The notes beneath the pieces are model-generated. The model worked only from the letters and a program-made list of their open reading frames with translations, did not search any database and had not been told where the DNA came from. From positions 1 to 38,563 of the forward strand of contig DSAP01000093.1 in NCBI GenBank assembly GCA_011046415.1: DNA of 38,563 nucleotides. The letters run 5' to 3'. This stretch comes from a bacterium (lineage in GTDB: Bacteria > Zhuqueibacterota > QNDG01 > JABMRT01). Below, in pieces: positions 1-6,273 of this stretch. How positions within the stretch are numbered: position 1 is the stretch's first letter; each line of letters begins with the position of its first letter. The position numbers and the translations under genes are program-made.

Positions 1-75
1 CTTTCGGGATACCGGGTGTTTTACCGGCGGTTCACGGATGATTTGCCCGCAATCCTCTACTATGGAAGGGAATGA
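1..75 (+). CDS. 3' end of an unidentified protein-coding gene (partial)
   Basis: Frame +1 is open from the window edge to a TGA at 73-75. It would encode 24 C-terminal residues rich in aromatics, with the segment DDLPAILYYGRE at the end. The other two plus frames look less protein-like. The tail loosely resembles the C-terminus of family 5 peptide-binding ABC transporter proteins, but that is only an impression from a very short stretch. No function is assigned. Confidence 0.3.
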   Translation, partial: LSGYRVFYRRFTDDLPAILYYGRE

Positions 76-173
76 ATATCACGACGATCGGAAAACCGCC
101 CCGATCCGGCCGGTGAATCCTCCTTGCCCGGTTCTCCCCCCGGGTTTCGGCTGTAGCGAATGCGCCACATTCT

Positions 174-202
174 TTGACAATCTTTCACATCCCGGTGACA
201 CT
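174..202 (+). promoter_or_regulatory. Candidate sigma70-type promoter for the tandem sugar-binding protein gene
   Basis: A perfect TTGACA lies at 174-179. A weak -10 (GACACT, 197-202) follows after 17 nt. A better -10-like hexamer, TAAGAT at 221-226, has no matching -35. The following gene starts at 258. The call rests on the -35 element only. Confidence 0.25.
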
Positions 203-257
203 CGTGAGGATGATTTTCTGTAAGATTTAACTTGCGAAACCCCGGGAGATTGGAACG

Positions 258-1274
258 ATGCAAAAAAGACTTCTTTATATCGCCATGCTTTTTTTGATGT
301 TGATCTTCGGCCGGACATGGGCCATGAATCTGCGCCTCGAGATCGATCTGGCAGGAGAGTGGCTGTTCGAAATCGGGGACAATCCCGCTTATTTAAGTCC
401 GGATTTCGAGGACGGGGACTGGGAACTGATCCGCGTGCCGAATTTTTGGGAGAACGAGGGGTTCCCGGGTTATGACGGCTACGCCTGGTATCGCCTCCGG
501 TTTTTCCTCCCCCTGCAACTCAGAGACAGGGTGCTTTATCTGAAACTGGGACGCATAGACGATGTGGACCGGACCTATTTCAACGGCCATTTCATCGGAG
601 GCCAGGGATCCTTTCCCCCGAAATACCAGACGGCCTATGATGTGAAACGCATCTACAGGCTCGACCCCGAAATCCTCAAATTCGGCGAAGAGAACGTCGT
701 GGCCGTGCAGGTTTTCGACTACCATCTCGGCGGCGGCATCGCGGAAGGCAAGGTGGGCATCTTCTCACGGCATGATGTGCTGGCGCTCGACATCGACCTC
801 GGCGGGCAGTGGAAATTTTCCACCGGAGACGATCCGATGTGGGCCCGGCCGGACTGGGACGACACGGGCTGGGCGACGATTTCGGTTCCGAACAGCTGGG
901 AGAATGAGGGGTTCGAGAATTACGACGGATTTGCCTGGTACAGAAAGACCCTGCGTATCGGTAGCGGCCTGGCCAGATCGAAACTGATCCTCATGCTCGG
1001 GTACATCGACGATATCGACGAGGTCTATTTCAACGGTGTCCTGATCGGTCACACGGGCCGCTTTCCGTCCCACAAAGACGACTGGATGATCAGGGGCTTC
1101 AATGACCTGGAGCGCGCCTACTTTATCCCCCCCCACCTGATTCGCAGCGGCGGCGAGAATGTGATCGCCGTGCGCGTCTATGACCGGGGCGGCCTCGGGG
1201 GCATCGTCCGCGGGTATGTGGGCATCACGACCCGTGATAATTATCTGAGATACATGAAAAACAAACGGGAATAA
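258..1274 (+). CDS. Secreted protein of two tandem GH2-type sugar-binding (jelly-roll) domains
   Basis: The 338-residue product starts with a signal peptide (about residues 1-22, hydrophobic core 5-18). Two copies of a beta-galactosidase N-terminal-type sugar-binding domain follow, about residues 28-170 and 178-325. The copies are offset by exactly 150 residues: VPNFWENEGF at 60-69 matches VPNSWENEGF at 210-219, and YFNG at 107-110 matches 257-260. In GH2 enzymes this fold precedes an immunoglobulin-like and a catalytic TIM-barrel domain; neither is present, so it is more likely a carbohydrate-binding accessory protein than a hydrolase. The start is supported by GGGAG nine bases upstream. It converges on the GH5 gene, which suggests a shared polysaccharide theme. 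The ligand is unknown. Confidence 0.8.
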   Translation: MQKRLLYIAMLFLMLIFGRTWAMNLRLEIDLAGEWLFEIGDNPAYLSPDFEDGDWELIRVPNFWENEGFPGYDGYAWYRLRFFLPLQLRDRVLYLKLGRIDDVDRTYFNGHFIGGQGSFPPKYQTAYDVKRIYRLDPEILKFGEENVVAVQVFDYHLGGGIAEGKVGIFSRHDVLALDIDLGGQWKFSTGDDPMWARPDWDDTGWATISVPNSWENEGFENYDGFAWYRKTLRIGSGLARSKLILMLGYIDDIDEVYFNGVLIGHTGRFPSHKDDWMIRGFNDLERAYFIPPHLIRSGGENVIAVRVYDRGGLGGIVRGYVGITTRDNYLRYMKNKRE

Positions 1275-1343
1275 AGTCCGGTCCCGTTTCTGCCGAAAAC
1301 CGCCCGGTCCCGGATTCCCTCCCGCGGTGCAACCCGGTTTCTT

Positions 1344-2438
1344 TCACCCCTCCGTCGGGATGAGCGCCCCGAGAAGCCGGGTCCGCCACGCATTCGCCTC
1401 CCGGTCGTAAATGCCGAACCCCGCACCGAATTCCCAGTACGCCCAGGGAATGTGATACGCTTCCGCCGTGCGGGCCAGGTGGCCGGTCCAGCGTACGCGC
1501 GAATCCATGTCGGCCCGTTCATAAACCCCGAATTCGCCCAAATAGAGCGGACGGTTCACCCCCTCGGCCCATTGTACCGCATTCCTGAAATCGTTCATCA
1601 CGGTGTTGTATTCCGCGTCCGTGCCCCAGGTCGTGCCCAGCCAGTTGCAATCCGGGTCGCCCGCCCACGCGGCGCACTGATGGGTGAAGCGGTGCGGATT
1701 GTAATAGTGGAAGGTGACGATGAGATGGGCGTCCTCTTCCGGATCCGGAAGACGCAGGGTGTTCAGGGCGTAGATGCTGTTCCAGTCGATCGGTCCTACG
1801 ATCACGTTCCGTTCCGGATTGGTTTCGCGGATGACGGCCAGCGTCTCTTTCCACAGGGCGTCCCAGTTCGCGGCGTTGAACCGTCCGTGCGGTTCGTTGT
1901 TTATTTCAAAAATCACCGTATTCGAATAATCCCGGTACCGTTCCGATATCTGCCGCCAGATGCCGAGGAAGATGTCTCTCGGCGCATTGAGGCCTGTCCG
2001 CTCCGGATCCGCATCCAGCGCGTCGTAATGGTGATGGTTGACGACCGCGATCAGGCCGTTGTCGAGCGCCTGATCGACGGCCCAGTCGACGCGGTCGAAG
2101 AAACCGGGATCGACCGGATAGGGCGGCAGGTCGAGCAGGATATGAGTAGCCCAGGTGATGGGGATACGGACATGGTTGAAACCCGCCCCGGCGATCAGCC
2201 GGAAATACTCGGCCTGCAAAATGAGGCCCCAGTCTCCCTCGTCGGGCGCCTCGAGCGCGTTGCCCAGGTTCACCCCCCGTCCCATGAGCGCGGCCTGGTC
2301 GAAGGCCCCGATCGGCTCGAAGGGAGGCCGCGTCCCGGGCGCCGTGGGCTTACTCTCTTTCTTCGCGCAGGATGCAAAAAGGGACACGGTTAAAAAGAGG
2401 CCGATCCAACGGGCAACGGTTGATTGATGGCGTTTTAT
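1344..2438 (-). CDS. Glycoside hydrolase family 5 (cellulase-type) lipoprotein, apparent AUA start
   Basis: The product is a GH5 endoglucanase-like enzyme. It carries the GxNLGNALEAP entry motif, the acid/base glutamate in FEINNEPHG and the nucleophile glutamate in YLGEFGVYE (residues 165 and 285 counted from the internal GTG at 2387, or 182 and 302 from 2438). It ends with the usual YWEFGAGFGIYD strand. From GTG 2387 the protein would begin MSLFASC, without a signal peptide. Reading 17 codons further back to ATA at 2438 restores a basic start, a hydrophobic core and an FASC lipobox. A TAA lies just upstream at 2453-2451 and no ATG, GTG or TTG occurs between it and 2387. Expected location is the cell envelope, acting on beta-1,4-glucan or a related plant glycan. 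Substrate is inferred. Confidence 0.85.
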   Translation of the reverse strand: MKRHQSTVARWIGLFLTVSLFASCAKKESKPTAPGTRPPFEPIGAFDQAALMGRGVNLGNALEAPDEGDWGLILQAEYFRLIAGAGFNHVRIPITWATHILLDLPPYPVDPGFFDRVDWAVDQALDNGLIAVVNHHHYDALDADPERTGLNAPRDIFLGIWRQISERYRDYSNTVIFEINNEPHGRFNAANWDALWKETLAVIRETNPERNVIVGPIDWNSIYALNTLRLPDPEEDAHLIVTFHYYNPHRFTHQCAAWAGDPDCNWLGTTWGTDAEYNTVMNDFRNAVQWAEGVNRPLYLGEFGVYERADMDSRVRWTGHLARTAEAYHIPWAYWEFGAGFGIYDREANAWRTRLLGALIPTEG

Positions 2439-2444
2439 GATGCG

Positions 2445-2452
2445 CTTCCTTT
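2445..2452 (-). promoter_or_regulatory. Ribosome binding site deciding the GH5 start
   Basis: The minus strand reads AAAGGAAG here. The AGGA core ends eight bases before ATA at 2438-2436 and five before ATC at 2441-2439. No comparable site precedes the GTG at 2387. This supports initiation at the non-AUG codon 2438 rather than inside the signal peptide. Confidence 0.6.
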
Positions 2453-2582
2453 ATGTCGGATTATCCTGATTCTCTGGATGGAACGCTGAACCGTGTTTAG
2501 TTTCCCTTGTCCGGGAATCCCGGATTTCATATGCGATCATCATGCGGCATTCCCCTGCCCGGACGTTCCAGCAGACCGGTCA

Positions 2583-2942
2583 TCATCCACCCGCCTGTTT
2601 GACGCGAATTCCCCTCGCCTCGAGGAGCGTGATGACCTGCCCGGTCCGTTCGCCCTGAAGCAGGATGTCGCCGTCCTTCACCGATCCGCCGCAGGCGCAG
2701 CGGCGCTTCAGTTCGGACGCCAGTTCCCCGAGTTCCCTCTCCGGAAGCGGGAGCCCCGAAATCCGCGTGACGGGTTTCCCGTTCCGCCCCTTGACCTCGC
2801 GCCGCACGCGGACGATGCCCCCTCCGCCCGGCCGGGACCGTTCCGCCTTCGCGCAGAGACAATCCGCGACCGGCATCCAGCAGGCCGGACAGGTGCGGCC
2901 CGGTTCGGTGGAATACACCGGGACCGAATGTTCGTCTTTCAT
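2583..2942 (-). CDS. yciH: SUI1/YciH-family translation factor
   Basis: The 119-residue protein has a SUI1 (eIF1-like) domain over about residues 42-119, with the characteristic CACGGSVKDGDILLQGE segment. Bacterial YciH proteins bind the small ribosomal subunit and influence start-site selection or act as a stress-time initiation inhibitor. An N-terminal extension carries four cysteines (C18, C21, C28, C30) that could bind a metal, a feature seen in some bacterial SUI1 proteins. The start chosen is the ATG at 2942, four bases after the pth stop; longer readings in this frame run through pth in the wrong frame. It is the last gene of the ferredoxin-pth-yciH run, two of whose members act in translation. 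Confidence 0.82.
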   Translation of the reverse strand: MKDEHSVPVYSTEPGRTCPACWMPVADCLCAKAERSRPGGGGIVRVRREVKGRNGKPVTRISGLPLPERELGELASELKRRCACGGSVKDGDILLQGERTGQVITLLEARGIRVKQAGG

Positions 2943-2946
2943 ACGG

Positions 2947-3515
2947 CTATCCTTCCAGCAGGCGGATTTTCGCCTGATCACGAACCGCCTTCTCGATATC
3001 CTGAAGCCCGCCTTCCAGCAACGCCCAGGCCCGGTCCAGGAAATCGGGCAGCAGACCGGACTCCGCCTCCGTGAATTTCCCCAGCACATGGGACGCCACC
3101 TCACCGCGCAGCGGACGTCCGATACCGAGCCGGAACCGGAGAAAATCACGCGTCCCGATACTCCCGGCGATGGACCGGAGTCCGTTGTGACCGGCGAGGC
3201 CGCCGCCGCGTTTGAATCCCGCCGTCCCGAAATCCAGTTCCACGTCGTCGTGCGCCACGAGCAGCGCATCCGGATCAGCCTTGAAGAAATGCAGGGCCGT
3301 CTGCACGCTTTCCCCGCTCCGGTTCATGAATGTGTCCGGCCTGAGCAGCACGGCATCCCCCCCCCGACCCGGCAACGGGAAAAGCTTCCCTTGAATTTTT
3401 CCTGCCAGACCGGGGCCGGGGTGATCGGCGCCCGGTCGATCAGCATCCGGGCCAAATTGTGCCGCGTCCGCTTGTATTCGGGACCCGGATTGCCGAGGAA
3501 GACGAGAAGCCTCAT
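2947..3515 (-). CDS. pth: Peptidyl-tRNA hydrolase, frameshifted in a G9 run
   Basis: The enzyme releases tRNA from peptidyl-tRNA that drops off the ribosome. The N-terminal part (start ATG 3515) has FLGNPGPEY and TRHN, whose His is the catalytic base. The C-terminal part, in another frame, has the HDDVELDFG aspartate motif and GHNGLRS. The two parts join at nine consecutive G (plus-strand C at 3357-3365). Adding one G restores a single frame of 190 codons, the normal Pth length. Pth is usually essential, so a sequencing or assembly indel is the most likely cause; a real mutation or slippage remains possible. Its start overlaps the stop of the upstream ferredoxin-like gene by four bases (ATGA). 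Confidence 0.88.
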
Positions 3516-4450
3516 ACCGGGACGTTCTCCCTGGATTCGGCCTCCGCCATGAGCGCGCGGATGTCGAGCGGCACGCCCCGGGCCGGATCGCTGACCAGGG
3601 CGATCGCCACGGCCGGGCAGGCGGTCTCGCACACGCCGCAACCCATGCAGCGTTCCGTGACCCGAACGCCGCCGTCCTCCCGCATTTCGAGCGCGGAAAA
3701 CGGGCATTTCGGGACGCATACGCCGCAACGGAGACATTTTCCTGGATCGATCACGGGCGAAAACCCGGAATGGGCCAGCATGGGCACGCCGTGCGAGAAC
3801 GCCTGCATGGCGCCGCAGCAGCAACTGCAGCAGTTGCAGATGGCGTAGAACCGCCCCAGCATGGCGTCTTTGAAAAAGGCGTGGTGCACATGGCCGCGTT
3901 CGTTTTCCTCGCGGAGGATAGTCAGTGCCTCCTCCTGCGAGATCCACCGGCTTTTGCGGGGATGGTGTTCGGCTACAAAATCGGCGAACGGTTCGCCGAT
4001 GATGAGGCAGACATCCACCGGCAGGCAGGGATCCGGTTTTGTCATCCGGCAGGGACAATCGAGCACGACGATGTGACGGGGATTCCGGAGCACGATGTCT
4101 TTGGCCTTCCGGTAGGGAATGACCTGCTCCAGGTTCTCCAGCCGGATATCGCGGTTCACCTGAACCAGCTGTTCCGCACCGGCAAGGGGCACCACCTTGC
4201 CGTGATAGGTGTCCGCGAAAGAAACCGCGGGCTTTGCCGTATGGTTTTTCCCGTCCCTTCTCCCGGACAGCCGGGACAGGGGTCCCAGAAACCGGACCGC
4301 CCGGTGACGTCCCGTCGCGAGACCGATGTAGAAGTAAGGCCACCGGATGTACACATAGCCGTGCAGCCGGTCGAGAAATGAAACGCCCGGGGTCTTTCGC
4401 GCTTCCCTGAAAAATGCGGCCGTCGAACGGCATACAGAAAAAAACCCCAT
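3512..4450 (-). CDS. Ferredoxin-like iron-sulfur protein with extra cysteine motifs
   Basis: The 312-residue protein ends with two 4Fe-4S ferredoxin motifs: C239-C242-C245-C249 and C268-C271-C274-C278. Upstream are CPC (132-134), C142 and C148, and the striking CNCCSCC segment at 205-211, which could hold further clusters. The N-terminal 100 residues are not recognised and contain no clear membrane segment. The start at 4450 is preceded by AAGGAGA seven bases away; a longer frame to 4591 exists but lacks such a site. The downstream pth overlaps by four bases, so they are probably co-transcribed. An electron-transfer role is inferred from the motifs; partner and pathway are unknown. Confidence 0.7.
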   Translation of the reverse strand: MGFFSVCRSTAAFFREARKTPGVSFLDRLHGYVYIRWPYFYIGLATGRHRAVRFLGPLSRLSGRRDGKNHTAKPAVSFADTYHGKVVPLAGAEQLVQVNRDIRLENLEQVIPYRKAKDIVLRNPRHIVVLDCPCRMTKPDPCLPVDVCLIIGEPFADFVAEHHPRKSRWISQEEALTILREENERGHVHHAFFKDAMLGRFYAICNCCSCCCGAMQAFSHGVPMLAHSGFSPVIDPGKCLRCGVCVPKCPFSALEMREDGGVRVTERCMGCGVCETACPAVAIALVSDPARGVPLDIRALMAEAESRENVPV

Positions 4451-4602
4451 CTTGCATTCTCCTTCAAATAGACCGGAGGAAAAGGATGCTTCCGGGTTTG
4501 AAAGAAAATAAGGAAATACGGGCATGGAGGCAAGGAAAGATTTTGTGCGGGCTGCACGGATGTGTTTCGGAAACCGGAATATGTCTTTCATTCAAAAAAC
4601 AC

Positions 4603-4631
4603 TTGCTTTTCAAAACGATATTTTGTATTTT
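4603..4631 (+). promoter_or_regulatory. Candidate promoter for the cold-shock gene
   Basis: TTGCTT at 4603-4608 and TATTTT at 4626-4631 are separated by 17 bases in an AT-rich stretch that contrasts with the GC-rich surroundings. The only downstream plus-strand gene is the cold-shock gene starting at 4825. Predicted transcription start is near 4638-4640. Confidence 0.5.
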
Positions 4632-4637
4632 GGATTC

Positions 4638-4824
4638 ATAATTTATTGTACCCTGTTTTTGAGCCTGTCAGCTTCCTGAGTGATATGGCTGTGTAAGACG
4701 ACACCAGTAGAATAAAAACTCGTGGAGAATGGTACAAGGCTATTCGAAGCGATTTTTTTTTGCCTGAAACGGCTAAAGAACAGAGTTGTACAATCACATT
4801 CATTTCCAAAGGAAGGGTTTTTCA
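4638..4824 (+). promoter_or_regulatory. Long 5' leader of the cold-shock mRNA
   Basis: About 185 bases separate the candidate promoter from the cold-shock ATG, with no convincing gene in between. Long structured leaders that refold at low temperature are known for the cspA family. The leader includes a run of nine T at 4752-4760 and ends in a good ribosome binding site (AAAGGAAGGG). I did not find a clear single hairpin by eye. Together with the promoter this accounts for the gene-free stretch 4451-4824. Confidence 0.4.
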
Positions 4825-5025
4825 ATGGAAACGGGTACCGTCAAATGGTTCAACGCCTCCAAAGGCTACGGCTTCATCAATCGGGAACAGGGCGAGGATG
4901 TCTTCGTCCATTTCAAGGCCATCGAGGGCAACGGCTACAAATCACTCGATGAAGGCGACCAGGTTCAATTCGAAGTGGAACAGGGTCCCAAGGGCCTCCA
5001 GGCCGTCAAAGTCACGAAGGTCTGA
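4825..5025 (+). CDS. csp: Cold-shock protein, CspA family
   Basis: This 66-residue protein is a single cold-shock domain, a five-stranded OB-fold RNA/DNA chaperone. RNP1 is KGYGFI at 13-18 and RNP2 is DVFVHF at 25-30. The opening [10 protein letters not shown] and closing [13 protein letters not shown] are typical, and the length matches the family. Start ATG 4825 follows AAAGGAAGGG at a normal distance. The gene is monocistronic: it has its own promoter and long leader upstream and a strong terminator 20 bases after the stop. Cold or growth-phase induction is likely from the leader but is inferred. Confidence 0.96.
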   Translation: METGTVKWFNASKGYGFINREQGEDVFVHFKAIEGNGYKSLDEGDQVQFEVEQGPKGLQAVKVTKV

Positions 5026-5045
5026 CCGGACACAAACAATCTGAG

Positions 5046-5076
5046 AAAGGCCGGGGTCTCCCCGGCCTTTCCTTTT
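5046..5076 (+). terminator. Intrinsic terminator of the cold-shock gene
   Basis: AAAGGCCGGGG (5046-5056) pairs perfectly with CCCCGGCCTTT (5060-5070) across a TCT loop, an 11-bp stem. It is followed by CCTTTT. It sits 20 bases after the cold-shock stop codon. Confidence 0.85.
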
Positions 5077-5185
5077 CATCTGTATCCGGCCCGATCCGGT
5101 CCCGGATCAAATCTCATCTCTTCGAATCCATGTGAAGATCGGCGGGCGTGCCCCGCCTTCCCCCCAAAACCATCCGAAGCGGGTT

Positions 5186-6091
5186 TTACAATCCCAGCCC
5201 CACGCCGATCACGACCGTCTTCTGCGCCGCGATGTTATAGTCCGCATGGACCTTGAACAACAGCATGTGCAGGGTCATGCCCACGTTCAGCCGCGTGGAA
5301 TTCGCACCATCCAGGGAAAAAGCGATTTTCTGTCCGGGATCCGCACCGGGCACGCCGGGGCCGACCCTGTATTCCGCCTTCAGGGTGGATGATTCGATGC
5401 CCGCGCCGCCGTAAATCTCGAGCGCCATGAACCGTTTGCTCGCCTGAACACCGAAATAACTGGTCGTCACCCTGACCGCATCGCCGAGTCCGACATCCTG
5501 GAGAAATACACCGAAGGAAAAGTGGACCGGGGAAAGGGGAATATACTGGCTCAGGCTGTGCCGCAGGCCGTAGCCTTTCATCGAAAATTTCCCGAGATCC
5601 TGCGGCAAATTCGTTTCGACCCAGCGTAAAACCAGCTCCGTTCCCATGATATTGCCGATCTGGATGCGCGGGGCGATGATCGGGAAGAGTCCGAGATCCG
5701 TCCCGCCGGGAAGGGTATAACTCTGTCCCGCGACGGACGAGACATTTTTCCCTCCCTTCGGGCCGAAAATCGTGGGCACATCCGGCTGATCCATGATCTG
5801 TCCTGAAGTATTCAGGATTTTTGCCGTATAGGTTTTCTGATCCTCCCCGATCACGGCGCCGATGATTTCGACGCCCACATAAACATGGAGTCCGAAACCG
5901 CCGACCTTGGCGGAATGATAGAAACCGCTGTTGAGATTCGCACCGAGGGCGTCTCCCATCGGCTGCAGATAACGCCGCGCGTTATCCTGCGTGAGCGACT
6001 CCAGCCGCTCCTGCAGGGACTGACCGTAACCGATCTGAATCCGGGCCATGAGACAGATCAGAATGGCGGCCGTGATGATACCTCGTTTCAT
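5186..6091 (-). CDS. DUF6588-like outer-membrane barrel protein
   Basis: The 301-residue product begins with a signal peptide (about residues 1-23, MKRGIITAAILICLMA...GYGQ). The rest alternates glycines and aromatics in short beta strands and ends on a hydrophobic strand finishing VIGVGLGL, as expected for an outer-membrane barrel. The order PGGTDLGLFPIIAPRIQIG and a following GTELVLRW strand recall the DUF6588 family seen in Bacteroidota and relatives; this was recognised by eye, not by search. A strong ribosome binding site (AAAAGGAGGA) precedes ATG 6091. It appears monocistronic, with a promoter candidate about 95 bases upstream. Function is unknown. Confidence 0.65.
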   Translation of the reverse strand: MKRGIITAAILICLMARIQIGYGQSLQERLESLTQDNARRYLQPMGDALGANLNSGFYHSAKVGGFGLHVYVGVEIIGAVIGEDQKTYTAKILNTSGQIMDQPDVPTIFGPKGGKNVSSVAGQSYTLPGGTDLGLFPIIAPRIQIGNIMGTELVLRWVETNLPQDLGKFSMKGYGLRHSLSQYIPLSPVHFSFGVFLQDVGLGDAVRVTTSYFGVQASKRFMALEIYGGAGIESSTLKAEYRVGPGVPGADPGQKIAFSLDGANSTRLNVGMTLHMLLFKVHADYNIAAQKTVVIGVGLGL

Positions 6092-6183
6092 GGAGTCCTC
6101 CTTTTGTAGAGTGTCTCGAACATCCCTGGACGCGAAAGATTGACATACGCAAACCGGGATTTCTCAATTCATTGTAACAAGAC

Positions 6184-6212
6184 AAATTATCAATTTTTTC
6201 CCACTTTGACAA
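6184..6212 (-). promoter_or_regulatory. Candidate promoter for the DUF6588-like gene
   Basis: On the minus strand TTGTCA (6212-6207) is followed after 17 bases by TAATTT (6189-6184). An overlapping GATAAT at 6191-6186 is a better hexamer but gives only 15-base spacing. The stretch is AT-rich and lies in the 182-base gap upstream of the gene starting at 6091. Confidence 0.45.
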
Positions 6213-6273
6213 GGAGAACCTGCGACAGGACACGCCTCTCACGGGTTGCCCATCGATCGGTTTGTATTCGGAT

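Noticed and set aside
1452-2393. Long plus-strand open frame of 313 codons opposite the GH5 gene
   Set aside because: It mirrors the GH5 coding strand, is rich in arginine and proline from GC-rich antisense codons, and shows no protein family features. Similar long antisense frames (6262-7728, 11844-13247, 32119-34191) were rejected for the same reason.
2510-2524. TCCGGGAATCCCGGA inverted repeat after yciH as a terminator
   Set aside because: The stem is only six bases and no T-run follows on the minus strand, so termination cannot be supported.
5130-5186. GC-rich hairpin after the DUF6588-like gene as its terminator
   Set aside because: GGCGGG and CCCGCC can pair, but no T-run follows. The strong hairpin at 5046-5070 could stop transcripts from this side too, but its minus-strand tail is a weak TTTCTC.
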